Positions 1 through 13,255 are shown, counted from the first letter of the stretch. The stretch: 64,000 bases of DNA from Gordius sp. MW1 (GCA_964036665.1 OZ038529.1:8044501-8108500); one strand, 5' to 3'. A program made the numbers and translations. The notes: generated by a model from the sequence alone, not told the origin.

Positions 1-2369
1 AGCGTAGCGTAGAATTTGTTTGATCAAATGATTTTGGAGATGGTAGTGGTAATAGTGGTAGTAAGGCAGTTGGTTACTAAATTATTCCCGAGAGTGATCA
101 AAATGCATGTAGAACAGGAAGGGCAGGTATTTTACACAATTAGCGTCGCGTCAGTAGGCCTCTAATACCATCGATTGGTGCGTTGCATATAATTGATCTG
201 CCTTCACAAAGAAAATGAAGTAAAATAAATACAAATTTTTAAAAGAAATTCGAAATAGTTTGCAAATTTGTTAAGTTAGCGAACAAAAAGTTATCAAATC
301 GAAATCACTAGGCTCTATAATAGCCTTTGCTAAGTAAGAAATTTGCGTGCAAAACTTCAACCAGAGGTTACCTACATATACTACAACGAATTAAAGTATC
401 CGAAAGCTAAAATTAGGTTTTTGTGCGTGATGGATAACAGGAGTTAGCAGCTTACTGAATTAAAAAAAATTTCATCCATAATATCCCATATGCTAGCTTA
501 ATTATTTTTAAAAAAAAAACCAAAAATAACAAGCACTTAGTTAAATTAATTGAAATTTGTTTAATCCCTTTTGCAATAAAATACCTTTTCAACTACAATT
601 ATTTAAATAGCGAGAGGGGGGGGACAAGCGAGGCTGTAGCCAGAAGGGTAGTTCTTTAATGAAATTAAAGCTAAATTATCATTTTAAATTGTCAATTTTA
701 AACATTAAAATAGTTTAAATGCCTGATAAAATTTACGTTTTAACTTTGTCCCCAAAATATTATAACATTGAGACATTAGATTTGATCGTTATTTTAGAAA
801 GATTGGGGGGAAGGGGTGTCAGGATCAGGAAGGCCAGCCCCCGGGGCCTAGGGACTACCTACCCCGTAAACCTTTCAAAACCCAATTCCGCTCACAAACT
901 CAAATCGTTATTTAACAAGCCTAAAAATAACATTTAGGCTCACATAGAATACCGTTATATTCATCCGTAAAAATAAATTAACTAGTCTATTTGTCGCTAA
1001 AATCTGTGTTTTATAAAGTCGTGTTTATGAAAAATATGAACGACGCCTATTAATTTAGGAGCAAACATTTTATAAAACATATCCACGCACTAGTAGAGTT
1101 GTAAAAAAGGCTGAGTTTTGTTTCCTGGTCTGATTTTCAAATTTAGACTAAGCCGAGTGGCCGACTAATAAGAGGCCAAAAATTCTTTGGTCCCTTTATG
1201 TTTAGTCGACTAAAACCAAAGGCCGACCAAACGAAAACCCCGCCAATGGCAAATATTTGAAGTTTAAAATTTACAATACGTTAGCTCAAAATGGGCAATG
1301 TCAGGGTGATTTAAGGTGGGGCAAAATGACTGCAATCAGATATATTTAAATTAAAGTGAGGGGGCATCTGCCCCCCCCCCTGGTCAAGTCCATAAACTAA
1401 ATAATTTGTTCCTTACCATTCCATGCAACGATAACGTTTTTGTTATGTTAAACAATGTATAAATAGTACAAATTGTAGTACCCTGACCTTTAAACTGCAT
1501 TGAAACATCCTCCCGCCCCCCCCCCTCCCCGTCTTAATGCGAAAACGCATAAAATTATAATGAGCAAAGGAGGAGGTTCAAATAAATAATAATTTTTTGT
1601 TCATAGAGTTCAACTAAATTATCTAAGATCTATGCTATTTGCTATACATACATATTTTTAAGTATGACCTAAAATTTAGTTTTAAAAACCAAAATATGAG
1701 GCACAAGGCACAACAATTTTCCAGCTAGAAATTTAACATAATTCATCCTTTAATTTGTCGATATTCAACAAATTATTTAGATCAAACAGGGCCAAAAATA
1801 GCTTGATAAGGAGTATGCTCAATGAAGCAAAATAATTTGAAGAAAACGTTTCTAATCTCAATTACATAGCAATTAATAAAAATGATAAAATTTCAAAAAC
1901 TAAATTTTTTAAAAGTTTATATTAGTTGGAGGGATAAATTTCGTGAAAAACTAAAAATATGCGATCATTTGCCCGAGGCTTTTTGTGTTGAGATGTGAAG
2001 AAGTGAATGTGGGTGGATATATAAAAGGTCAAACTATGTTTCAGTGGTCTTGAATTAAATTTGTAATGAAAATTCCAGGGGCATAGCCAAGACCATAAAA
2101 CTATAAATTCTTTTATATTTTCTAAAATTAATTTCAAAAATTCGTCTAATTACCAAAATTTGTGCTACCCGTTAATTTTATAGCCATGCCCATGCAATGA
2201 AATAACTAATTGCCAATTTAACTAATTATTGCTGCCCAGATTGAATGTCACATTATTAATTGTTTAACTAAATTTCAATATTATTTGATAATGTTCTAAG
2301 TAATATGTAAAGTTAACAAAAAATTATACCAGTATTCGATATATGCATACAACGAAATAAAAAATGTTA
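1..2369. other. intergenic, no gene recognised
   Basis: AT-rich sequence with scattered short G or C runs (about 615, 1370 and 1510). No open frame here resembles a known protein, and the longest methionine-initiated frames are under 75 residues. The G-rich run near 612 is followed by a phrase resembling the GTAGCCA ends of the hAT MITEs found later, so it may be an eroded copy. Nothing else is supported. Confidence 0.6.
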
Positions 2370-2669
2370 TCTATATATATAAAGTAAAGTGTATGTATGT
2401 ATGTAAGGGCTAATCTCTGAAACTACCGGCCCGATTCGCGCGAAAATTTACCCCTAGGTTCCCAGGGCGGCCAGGGGTAAAATAGCTTTTTCAGAATCTT
2501 AAAATTCCTTTTAATTTTCGAGATATTGGGTTTTATGCGTTTTGACGTTCAATAAAATGTCAATCAAACGCACCTCCTCGCGTTCGTCGAAAATTTGAAT
2601 ATACAGACAGTTCTGTAGTAAAAGTGTATCACTTATAGTAGTTTGTAGTAAAACGTAATCTTTTCTTGA

Positions 2670-2916
2670 CAACATAAAATTTATGAATTAAATTTCTTAA
2701 ACGTCATCTTTCCTTAACGGTTACATATAAAATTTATGAATTAAATTTCTTAAACGTCATCTTTTCTTAACGGTGACAAGACAACATAAAATTTATGAAT
2801 TAAATTTCTTAAACGTCATCTTTTCTTAACGGTGACAAGACAACATAACATTTATGAATTAAATTTCTTAAACGTCATCTTTTCTTAACGGTGACAACAT
2901 AAAATTAATGAATTAA
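2670..2916. repeat. ~60-bp tandem repeat inside the Helitron
   Basis: Four to five head-to-tail units share the core 'aaatttcttaaacgtcatct' followed by a 'cttaacggtgacaa' phrase. Units differ by a few substitutions and short indels, so expansion was fairly recent. No coding potential. Confidence 0.85.
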
Positions 2917-3154
2917 CCTGAAATAAATAAAATTATAGATTATTTGAGAAAATATATAGGTGAAGAAGATGAATTTTTCTCATTATCATTAAATGAGATA
3001 TTTTAAATGAGAAAGATGAAAGTATATATAATTTAAATGTAATATAAAATAGTCCAACGTTGATTATTCTGAGTAAATGCTATTAATATATAAATGTCAT
3101 TATTTATCTATCATTAATTTTTATTAAATGAGATATTTAAATGAGAATAAATTC

Positions 3155-3420
3155 TGAAACTACCGGCCCGATTCGCGCGAAACTTTACCCGTAGGTTCTC
3201 AGGGCGGCCAGGTGTAAAATAGCTTTTTCAGATTGCTAAAATTCCTTTTAGTTTTAAAAATATCGGACATTTCTCGGCCTTTTGGTTTTAAAAAAGGGCT
3301 AAATTCTGAAACTTCAGATCCGATTCGAGCGAAAATTTAGCCGTAGATGCCCAGATAGGCCAGGGGTAAAATAGCTTTTTCAGATTCCTAAAATACCTTT
3401 TTGTTTTAAAAATATCTGAC
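3155..3420. repeat. two internal copies of the Helitron 5'-end block
   Basis: The block seen at 2417-2500 (gaaactaccggcccgattcg, then a ggcggccagg-gtaaaatagc phrase) recurs at about 3157 and, more diverged, at about 3308. The element therefore carries its 5' subterminal sequence three times in direct orientation. Confidence 0.75.
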
Positions 3421-4005
3421 ATTTCCCGTCCAGTTTAATTTATAGTAGCATATACAATAATGACGTCATACATACAAAGCTCAAGTTTTCTCGAATTAGA
3501 TATTTAAAAGTATAATAAAAATGTTACAGTATACGGTTAAAATTATTGGGGTTTAACAGACTATTTAAATTAAATAAATAAAATTTAAATTATCCAGTTT
3601 TTGTCATTATTATCACGTGGTCGATCATAGAAGCATATTTTTAATAATTATCCATCCTTCAATTAATTATTTTATTATATTAAAGAAAATTGTATTTCAA
3701 ATAAATCAGCTAACTGGAAAAATAAAATAATGGTATTATTGTATAATAAGTAACAGCATTAATAAGCAATTTTTTCAAAAACATTTAATTTTAGTCGGAT
3801 TTGATGATTAAAACAGAATTTGCATTTGGTTTGTCTTATTATATAAATATATACTAAAAATAGTGGGTTCATAAAATTATTCGGACCTTTCACATTATAA
3901 ATTATTTCATATATGACCCTATTTTAGATAAGTCTTATTAATAGCTTATACTTAATTAACCACTTAAGGACTGAGCCAAAGCAACGCTTGGCCGGGCACA
4001 GCTAG

Positions 4006-4709
4006 TTACTTTCTAAAATAACATGTATGTTGTATGATGATAAATTAAAGAGTTTACGTGTACAAGTAAAATAAATAAATTTATTGCCAAGCTGTCAATT
4101 CAGTGGGTTTAGGATATTTTTGGCACAAAAATCAAACTTGTATGATTAAAACAAGCTTTAAAACCTCTCCAAACTTCGAAAACAAATTAGTTCGCCCATC
4201 AATATTTAAATTGGCGGCGCGCAAATCATAAACAAACGTATAACTTTTACCCTTATACGACGGATTAAGCTTCACAAACATAACATTTAATAATTAAAAT
4301 ACCTAGAACTCGAGGAATAAAAGGATAAAGACAAAATTTTCCGAATTTCTACGATGTAAACAATTATATGTTTTTTCGTTCAAAAAGCCAAAAGATTAAA
4401 GGTCATCATCATCAACAGGTACGTCTATTGCAGAGGAGTTCAATCGGGTTAAAAAAACATTTCCAGCTAAATGACGTCACATAGTACAACTAACACGTAA
4501 GCCAGACTAGTGTAAGAGGGGGTGGGGCGGGGTGGGGGTACTTAGTCTAGCCAAAATTGATTGGCAAATATTAATCAATAATATACCAGCAGCTCCAATA
4601 CATACAAAGGCGTGGGATGCAATAAATAAGCCCGAAGCAATCTATAAATAGCGTTTCCAAGACACTGTAGTTGCAGTAGTAGTAGTAATTTGAAGATTAT
4701 AGATGAATC
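4006..4709. other. intergenic, no gene recognised
   Basis: AT-rich sequence with a G-rich stretch near 4518-4540. No coding or RNA feature seen. Confidence 0.6.
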
Positions 4710-4860
4710 CAAGGGCGTAGCCAGGTTTTGGATTAGGCGGGGGGGGGGGCAAAACGTTTAAAAGTTCAATTAGAGGGGGGCAGAACATAATTTTTTTTTA
4801 ATTTTTCAAGGTTTTTGCATTAAAACAATTTTTTTCCCGTAAATTAGGGCTACGCCCATG
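4710..4860. mobile_element. hAT MITE, GGGCGTAGCC family, copy 1
   Basis: The 151-bp element has inverted ends AGGGCGTAGCC...GGCTACGCCC and a poly-G run just inside the left end. It is flanked by a perfect 8-bp duplication, gatgaatc, at 4702-4709 and 4861-4868. Eight-base target duplications and these termini indicate a hAT-mobilised MITE. No coding. Confidence 0.85.
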
Positions 4861-5153
4861 GATGAATCGTCATTAATTATTTATGTGTAAAGAATTATTT
4901 AATGTCAAACTTAGTAGGGGGAGGGAAGAATCAATCTCGTCTAGACTTGCGACAAGCTAATAATAGTATATTAATAACCAGCTTTGCGAGACGGGTTAAA
5001 GTTGCCGGGGGCTGCTCTAACCTTAATATACCTGACTTGAACCTATCAAAAAAAGAGATTACTCTTGTTTTTGATGGATGAGTCGATTTTGGCATAGAAG
5101 TCCCTTATAGTAGCGATTGTTTTAAATCACGTTGACGTATTTGTTGGGAAAGT

Positions 5154-5270
5154 CATGGGCGTAGCAGAGAAAATTTGTTGAAATTCTGGCTAAATTTCAA
5201 AAAATGATTATTTTGCCCCTCCTTAAATCATTATTGTCCCCCTCTAATTCCAATGCTGGCTACGCCCATG
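5154..5270. mobile_element. hAT MITE, GGGCGTAGCC family, copy 2
   Basis: The 117-bp element runs from CATGGGCGTAGC to GGCTACGCCCATG. It is flanked by a perfect 8-bp duplication, gggaaagt, at 5146-5153 and 5271-5278. Its interior (atgattattttgcccctcc) is shared with the copies at 19.8, 51.8, 53.2 and 53.6 kb. Confidence 0.9.
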
Positions 5271-5278
5271 GGGAAAGT

Positions 5279-7348
5279 TGTGGAATTTTTGTTGGACAAC
5301 ATGGGAGGGGGGTGGGAGGGCACCTAAATAACCTACCATAAGAATATACTTAGTCTAAATAAAAGTAAGAACCAGTATTTTACTCAAATAAATAAGTCAC
5401 AGTGGGCAATTTCTTCTACAATAATTTTGATAAAAAAGTTAAAATTTAATTGTAGAAATAGGTACTTAAAAGGTTGTTTTAAAACTCAATAATGACAAAA
5501 AGCAAAAATTGTTTTTTTAATGAGTAAAAATATTAACCTTGACCATCACGAGGGCAGCTAGCATGGAGATCATAGGTCAGATTTATAAAAAAAATTCTGC
5601 CCAACCCGGCCCAATTTTATAACTAAGCTGCCCGCCCGAACCCTTCTGATGTCCGTCCTGCCGTGCCCGAATTTAGAGCTGCCCAAAATGCCCGGCCCAA
5701 AATGATGTTTTTTAAGTTTCAAATCTAATATTGTTATATCTTGTAAAAAACAATTATTTTAATTCCCGATTTTTTTTTTTAGGATTAACAAAAATTACAC
5801 AATCAAATCAAAAAGTGACAGATTGATACACGAAAACAGAATAATTATTATTTGAAAATATCCTTGAAAATCGCCCGAATCTTATTGTAGTGACCGCCCG
5901 GGCATTTTTTGGTCTCTGATGGGGATACAAACAGATTTGGGTAAACCTAACTTCAAGCTAAAAGTCAAGAATTTTGATATGGCTAATAAAAATAATTTCT
6001 TTTCGAGTAAAAGAGCTTTGTATATAATATATAACATTAATTCTACTTCTAGATGATGCTCCAAAATTAGAGACATGTACGGAAACGGGCGTAGCTTATC
6101 TTAAATCAGAGCCTCCCTCGCCGATCAAATATTAGTAAATTTACTGCAATTAAATAAGGGGGGAACAAATAGAGCAAGGATCATGATGTTATAAATATAA
6201 CGGGTTGATAGAAATAGGCACAAGCTCAAAATAAAGAGGTGGTGTCAAATATCTTAAAATTAAAAGCAGGCACGCTAATTACCAAATCATCTAAAACAAA
6301 TGTTGAAACGTCCTACACGTTGAATGCGCTATTTATACTTAAGTGTAGCATGAAATATAACTATAATTGCCTAACCCATCTAAGCAACGTATTCTCATTA
6401 TATCGGCGGATTATATTAGAATTCATAATTATTTAATGCTTATTAAATCAAAATGTGCATATATAGTATGAAAATGAATGAAACAAAGTTTAAAAAAAGC
6501 TCATTACTTATTTCGCTGAATTAATCCCATATTTACTTTTAAAGGTTATAATTTTATACATCAATTGCATAGCACAAACTCACTAAGGTGTCCATTAGGT
6601 TTTGAACGCCTGATCAACGGAGTGCTGACTAATATCATTGAATATGTTTTTAATTATGAATGTATTCCTAACTGGCACGGTTACTTAAGCATTTACTAAC
6701 AAATTTATAGGAATCTAAGTAATTTTCATTATAATTAAAGTTTTTAAAAACTGCTTGCCCACCCCCACCCCATATCTAAAGTTCAGTTACGACCATGAGC
6801 TTAAATTGGCAGAAACGAAATAATGGAAAATTTTCACGAATATATTAAATAAATAAGAAAACTGTAAAATTAATAAAATGTATGAAATGTCTTAGCATTT
6901 TACATATGAAATAACCTCAAACAAGTTAAAGTGCCCTTGAATGCGCTAATGAGCAGGCCTAGCTAAACCTCAAGCTAAGCTTAACTGCCGTTACAATTTT
7001 CATTGCCATTTCTCCCCCCATCTCATCATCCCCCCCCCTAGGAAAAAAAGAGCTTCGAGTGAATTAGAGGAGAAAATAAGTGGATTAGATCTACTACCAC
7101 CCTATAATTTCTACCATTGTACAAGTCTATTGTGCCTGAAACTTGGGATTGGGAGACAATAGACACATTTATCGCGTGCAGTGCGGTGAAGTTGGATGCC
7201 AAAAAGATTAGAAATATTTCAATCGTTGGCACGCCAAACTAAACCCGCTCCAAAAACTAATGCAGGGCGTTAGGGGGAACAAACATAGTATGCAGAAGCT
7301 CATTGTTAGATACTTCGTCACTCCGTGGATCAAGCCAAAATGTAACTT
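5279..7348. other. intergenic with a GC-rich repeat patch
   Basis: No gene recognised. From about 5600 to 5705 a GC-rich patch repeats cccgg/cgggc words (cccaacccggccc, gcccgcccgaa, gcccggccc). It resembles the GC-rich patches at 26.1, 33.8-36.3 and 60.5 kb and is probably subterminal transposon sequence. The remainder is featureless AT-rich DNA. Confidence 0.5.
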
Positions 7349-7708
7349 AGGGCTTGTCTTAATATGGGATTCAGATTCAAATCGCGCGAATTTATCTTTG
7401 TTTAGATATCCAATTCGATTTCATGGGTCAAACTCGGCTGTAATTATTAATATTTTGTTTTTTGATAGTTAAAAACGTTTTTTGTTTATTTTAACTCTTG
7501 AGATGAAATCCTAACTTTGCTGATACTTAAAAAATTTTAAAATATACAACATTTAAGCTTAGGGAAAAGTTTGCATCTTACAAAATCGCTGTTATGTTAT
7601 GCGTCTGAAATTTAAATCTGCTGTGAATTCAAAGTTGAAACACGGCTATGTTATTACCCGTACGACGATTTTTGCTGACCGGTAAAATCTCATATTAAGA
7701 TATGCCCT
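7349..7708. mobile_element. MITE with AGGGCTTGTCTTAATA ends
   Basis: Imperfect inverted ends: AGGGCTTGTCTTAATATGGGATT at the left and, reverse-complemented, a matching AGGGCATATCTTAATATGAGATT at the right (10 to 16 bp well conserved). It is about 360 bp and non-coding. The same GTCTTAATA motif ends a larger element at about 11.86-13.26 kb. The transposon superfamily is not determined. Confidence 0.6.
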
Positions 7709-7734
7709 CAGATATTAAAGTGGGTCTTGAAAAC

Positions 7735-7909
7735 CATGGGCGTAGCCAGGTTTTGGATTGTGGGGGGGACAAAACCTTTAAAAGTTCAAATAGGGGGGGG
7801 GGGGGCAAAACGTAATTTTTTTTAATTTTTAAGGGTTTTTGCATTGAAATTTTTTTTCTCTCGCTATTTAGGGGGGGGGGGGGCAGCCGCCCCCCTGGCT
7901 ACGCCCATG
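7735..7909. mobile_element. hAT MITE, GGGCGTAGCC family, copy 3
   Basis: 175-bp element from CATGGGCGTAGCC to GGCTACGCCCATG with long internal poly-G runs. Flanking 8-mers ttgaaaac (7727-7734) and ttgaacac (7910-7917) match at 7 of 8 positions, as expected of an aged target duplication. Confidence 0.82.
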
Positions 7910-7917
7910 TTGAACAC

Positions 7918-10300
7918 CCCAAACTTTAGATAGCCAACTTCAGTGGCATAGGCTTGCCCCATGCTTTGATAAATTATAATACTATTAAATTTATTAAGAT
8001 TATATTATATACATCGGTGGCATCGGCAGGCAACTTGAGTGCCATTTAAAACTAACAATTTAAATTTTGTATGCTTATAATTTTAACTTTATATAAACCT
8101 AAATTTCTAATCCATTAATTGATTTTAAAACTTCCCTCCTTCACTATTTTTTTGCTAACCCCAGCTGGTCAAAAAATTCAAAAAAATTATTTTTTTATAA
8201 TGATAATGTTTGGGTATAATGAGTGTTATAATATGCTGCAAAATAGAATTAAATGCTAAGTGTTTTATTGAAATGCGCTAAGGCTTCATCATGCAAAGTG
8301 TTTTAAGATGCAAAGTATTTAAATAAAATGCTAAGCTTTTTTAACGACTCACCCTTACTATGTAAAAAAGCTTAATGTGGCTTATGGATAAATAAGATAA
8401 AGAACCAATATTCAATAATTCCTCGACTTAGCCGTATCTTATATAGAAATCAAGGTTAAAGGCCTAAACTTGTTTAAATAATTAAATATAATAGGGTAAT
8501 AGGTTTATAGGGTTGTTTAAACTAAGATTATAAAAGTAATATTATCAATAACCTAGATAATAAATTTCACAGGCAGTTTGGTATTAGTGATTGATCAGAG
8601 CTTAACGACCTTTATTTTATAAGGCCTACTTCAAATATGAATACTATTTAATAATTATTTACAATTTCAAATATTTTTAAAATCCTTAAAATTCAACAAG
8701 TTATATAATATTTATTATAAAATTTTGTCAAAGGCTAGAATCTTTGTTTACATTTCAAATTATATTTTGCAAGGGAGAATTTAAATTGAACAAGATTTTC
8801 ATAATACTTTTGACCCAGTACACAAAAAATATTACCCATGACCATTAATTACGAATAAAAATCTTGTAACCATTTTTAATAAGTTAGATATAAAGCTAAA
8901 GACTTAAACATTATATGTTTTAATTCAACCTAAAAAATTGTTTAATATTTATCTACCTAACCTACCCAATTATTTTTTTTATCAAAATTTGAATATTTTT
9001 CAAAAGTTCAAAGTAGTATGGTGAAAGCACTACCCAACAATCTATTTAATTTCTGCAACCTTTTTGCATAGAGAGGCTATCTGCATCTTAAATAAAGTAT
9101 AGGCTAAAGTAATTTATAAAAAAAATATGTAAAAATAATTTAAATATCACATAAAAAAGTTCATAAGCAACATAATTCCTTATAATAAAATCAACATTTT
9201 TTCATATCCAATGTGTCAAGATTATGAATAACCATTACACTTCTATTAAAAAGTTACATTAGAGGGGAAAAAATTGACATAATAAAAATCAATTTTGTTT
9301 TTACATAAAACATTTAAAAAATTGAATAAAAATGTGCTATGCCAAAAATTGAGTCTAATAAACAAAGGCATCACAAATTCAAAGGCTAAAAAATTATTAT
9401 AACCTTAAACCAAGCATGTTGCAAACGGTAAAATAAAAAACAACAAAATATTTTTTAGAAATAATTATTAGCTTAATTATCGAGGACATTCATGTATAAA
9501 TAACATAGCAATAAATAAAATTTCGCTTACATTGATTGAAAAAGCGATAAACGATGAAAAATGGCTAATACGCCTTTAATCAAAAAAAAGATTCACAGTT
9601 ACCACCCGTCGTAAATCAAGCCCTCCTTATATAAACCCAAACCGGTATCTCATTTAAATCCTTATTTTAACATTATATAAAACAAATTTTGTTTTTTTAA
9701 TTTTCGATTGAGTTTTAATGTTCTTAAGCCCTCATGGTTTATAGATCTTGATTTGTTCTTATGTTTTCCGATATCTGTTTGCCGTGAGAGAGCTTGATAA
9801 AAATGGAATGGGTCCCCCGGGTGGATGGTAATGTAATAATAGTTTCAAGTTAAATTAATTAAATGTTAAAACAATACTAAGTATTAAAGCGATTATAAAT
9901 GGGGCGATGGGAAATGAAATTTTGGGACAATTTTATAAACATCATAGTTGCAAAAGTCAAATAAAGGGAAAAATTTTTCTCGACAACATTGACGCAAAGA
10001 CAGTAATTGTTTCTTAATAACAGTCAGAAAACGTTAGTTTATCATACATATATTTAGATCTAAAGTTTATATTTTATAGTTGTGCAACGTAACTGACCAA
10101 ATAAGACACCTATTAATTGCTTTGCAATTTATTAGAATTAGCTCCTACTCCAGATGAGGTTTTTGAGATATTATCGCTGGGAAAAATAAAATATTTATTT
10201 ATAAATGTCTTTCTTTTTTTTAATTTTAATGTTGAAATAAAAATGCTATAAAAAGGGCCAATCCATTTAATCTATTTTTGACATAGTTATCTTATATAAA
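7918..10300. other. intergenic, no gene recognised
   Basis: Strongly AT-rich. Many short A/T runs and dispersed 'taaatgctaa' words near 8240-8340, but no open frame or repeat boundary I can support. Confidence 0.55.
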
Positions 10301-10309
10301 AGCTAATAG

Positions 10310-10925
10310 GTAAAGAAGAATTGTGATGTTGGGCAAAGATTACAATATTTTATAATCTGATAGGGCGTCCAAGAGATTCTTTGGACGAAATCCTTCCATA
10401 ATTTTTATTCGTGGTTCTGGCAAAACAATCAAAGAATTTTAAGGAAATATTATTTGGAAATTTGCCAAAACTTGTTTCTTGTCCAAAACCCGTTTATTTT
10501 CTTTGCATATCGAGGTTTCTTAAGTTCAAAATCATACAACTTAGCCTTAGGTTCGACTACTATTACTTAAGTTTCTGCTAATTGTCTGACTTGCTGAAGA
10601 TCTAGGTTCTTTTTTTGCAATTGCTTGCATAATTTATTCAGATTGTCGTAGAGAAGTGAGCAAAGTTGCAGCTTCTGTTGCAACATCGTGATCATAAGCT
10701 TGCTTTAATTTCTCCTTATTTGGATTCTCTTCCATTTCTGACAACATTTCCATTAAAACTTCATGACGTTTGAATAGATTAAATGGATTGACACTTTTAT
10801 TAGCGATTCATGGGGAATTAGCTCTTACTCCAGATGACGCTGGGAAAAAGAAAATATGAAATTATTTTATAATGACTTTCTTTATTCCCCCCCCCCCCAC
10901 CGAAGAAAATTCTGGCTACGCGCCT
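10310..10925 (-). mobile_element. hAT (ZMYM1-like) deletion derivative
   Basis: The block at about 10320-10800 is closely related to the hAT copies at 23.6-24.0 kb and 61.6-62.3 kb (shared phrases gttgggcaaagattaca, catatcgaggtttcttaag, ttgctgaagatctaggt and cttcatgacgttt). Read on the minus strand these are remnants of the same transposase. The right end, GGCTACGCGCCTG at 10925, equals that of the 23.5-24.6 kb element. I could not locate the left terminus, so the start is approximate. The coding sequence is broken by stops and deletions. Confidence 0.65.
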
Positions 10926-11310
10926 GTGAGGTTGTCATTGTTTGTGCAGATTTGGTGGTGATTCAGTTGGTTAATTTGTAGCATGTGACAAAAAATATAA
11001 TGGAATAGTAAAGGTTAGGGCTAAAATAAGGGAAGCTCATCTGTCGAATAGATACATTGAATTACTTTAATAAAAGTAGACGTAACGGGTTTTTTCGACC
11101 CCTGGTGATAGCTTAAAATGTATGACATTACTAAATGACTTCATGTTGGTAGCAGTGGCGTAGCTAGGGAGGGGCTAAGGCCCCCGCCCAAGAGCAATAT
11201 CCCAGCCTCGTCGGCCCCCCCCCAAGGGAAAAAACCTGGCCCCCTTTGACCCCCCGAGCAATAATTTAATACGTCGTAATTTAATTAAATTTTTATTAGA
11301 TTTTAAATAA

Positions 11311-11512
11311 GTAACGCGGCGTTCATAATGTGCGCGAAGTGATGCGAAAATTTAGGACACAAATTTATAAAAAAATAAGATATACTGCATATATTTGGCT
11401 TAATTTTAAGTGGACTTAATTGAACAAGTTCAAAATAATAGATATATCCCCATTTTATACTCAAAATATATGTAACGCGAAATTTTCGCATCGCTACGCG
11501 TTCATCATGAAT
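11311..11512. mobile_element. short palindromic MITE inside repeat X
   Basis: The left half (gcgttcataatgtgcgcgaa, gatgcgaaaattt) is mirrored by the right half (aaattttcgcatcgctacgc, gttcat), giving inverted arms of about 35 bp. The homologous position in the second copy of repeat X, near 58.05 kb, lacks this insert, which supports a separate insertion. A frame reading through it (11303-11491, minus) is not a gene. Confidence 0.6.
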
Positions 11513-11856
11513 GCCCCGTAAATTGAGATAAGTGCCTTATTTATATTAAATTTCCGCTTTATAGTTTCACCAATGGTATCAATCATTTAACAAAAATTAA
11601 CATTTTCTTCACTATACCGGTTTTATTATGAGTCTTATTGGAAAAACTCACTATACGCCATATAATTTTATGTAGCCTTTTAAAACCTTATCTTTTCCAT
11701 TACATGGATTCGTAGTAGCGTTTTTCATTATAAATAAAATAAATATTGTGAGTAGTTTAGCTTCCGTGCAGGTCCTAAAGCTTTTTTAAAGAAAACCAGG
11801 GTCCTGGGACTGGCCATAATACTATCTAGAGGGCTCGGGTCGTGACATATGAGTAA

Positions 11857-13255
11857 GGGTGCGTCTTAATACGCGATTTTGAATTTAGATTAAAAAAGCG
11901 AATGCATGTTAAAACATAGCCGCGTCTAGTGTTGTGACGGGCGCGCTAGATAGCGCGCCCTAGGGTGTGCTGTGGGGGTATTGTAGTCCCAAGGAAAAGA
12001 GCCACACCCACACTGTTAGTCTCCTTTTCTGGTGAAGACATTGAGTGTGGGTGTGTTGAATACCGACCATTAGCTAGTCTATTATTTTTTCATAGAGACC
12101 CGATGGACCCTTAGATATATGCTAAGGGGGTGTTATTAGCTAGTTGTTATTGTCATCATCATCAACACGATGTATGCTGTTGTGCGTGCAGTGTGGTCAA
12201 ATTTGTTAATCTAAGCTATCCTATCTATAAAGTGTAAGTAAACTAATAGTAAATTAAAGACTTTGCTAAGTACCGGACAGGACATTCAACTTTTACTTTT
12301 ATTATAACAAGTAAGTCAGGGGCGTACGCAGGATTGTTTAATTTTTTTTTTTGGGGGGGGGGGGTGTAACCAGAAGGGAGGGTTTAAATATCAAATAAAT
12401 TGTATCTAAACTTGGTGTTTTTGTTATGCCCCTCCAAAAATATAATGTTCTTAAGCCCTTGTAATTTTTACACAAATTATAAATTATTTTTATCTTTCGA
12501 CTAATTTTTACCTGTAACAAGTAAAAGCACAACATACATTTTATTTCAAAAAAATCATTTTTATCCAAAAAATAGTTACAAAAAAATTTAACCATGAAAA
12601 TTTTATAACTCCCTCCTTCAAAAAATCCTTCTATTGTTTCTAGGTTTTTATAAGTTTTTTAAAGTATTTGATGTAACTAAACTATAATATTTTAACCCAT
12701 TTAATTTAGTTATTAATCAAAACTTTTCAGGAATTTTCCGTCCCCCTCCCCCTCATTTAAGCCACTGATTTATCCACAGTGTTGCTATTTTATGTTAAAA
12801 AAAAAGTAAATAGTACAACCCTCATGCCTTATTTGTGTCATCAATGTGATGTAATGTGACTAATGTAATGGCACATGTGGCGGTTCTATTTTCTACAATT
12901 TAGGACCATGGGGGAGGGGATTAGTAATAAAAAGGGGACCTTACACTAGGCAAGCGCGTCTTACGAGGGACCTTTATAAGGGTGTGGCTTCTTAGTCTCT
13001 TTCTTTCTATTAAGGCGTGGGTGTAAAATTGCGCGCCGCATAACATCACTAGCCGCGTCTTAATATAAGCGTCTCGTCATTTTTGTTCTGTTTTTGTGTT
13101 TTTGCTCATAAAACATAAAAAATCCTTTAATTACGCTTATTAATGCATATTCATGGTAACTAAACTAAAATTGTTGATTCCACGACTTGTATATCGCTTA
13201 TTTAGACAAACTAAAATATGGCACTTTGAAGTTGAATCGTATATTAAGACGGGCC
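11857..13255. mobile_element. element with GTCTTAATA inverted ends
   Basis: The left motif gggtgcgtcttaatacgcga (11857 on) is mirrored by 'tcgtatattaagacgggcc' ending near 13255. These ends belong to the same family as the 360-bp MITE at 7349. The interior contains another GTCTTAATA site near 13052 and the hAT MITE at 12317, so this may be two adjacent copies. Confidence 0.42.
12317..12767. mobile_element. hAT MITE, CAGGGGCGTACGC end
   Basis: Left end CAGGGGCGTACGCAGG followed by T and G runs. Right end is C-rich followed by catttaagCCACTG. The 16-bp end matches the perfectly flanked element at 51118. No matching 8-bp duplication is evident here, so it is older or rearranged. The 85-codon minus-strand frame within it is chance. 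Confidence 0.6.

Larger units (their letters stand above)
2370..4005 (+). mobile_element. non-autonomous Helitron-type element
   Basis: The element starts with TC at 2370 after a host A and ends with CTAG at 4005 before a host T, the A^TC...CTRR^T pattern of Helitron insertion. The opening carries a TATGTATG run followed by a 'ctaatctctgaaactaccgg' phrase. The last 30 bp contain GC-rich, partly self-complementary sequence just before CTAG. Both features resemble Helitron ends known in insects. There is no Rep/helicase coding capacity, so it is non-autonomous. It contains a tandem array of about 60-bp units and three copies of the 'gaaactaccggcccgattcg' block. Family assignment is from terminal structure only. 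Confidence 0.72.

Noticed and set aside
2670-2916. possible CRISPR-like array
   Set aside because: Units are about 60 bp, contiguous and without unique spacers, and lie inside a Helitron in a eukaryotic genome.
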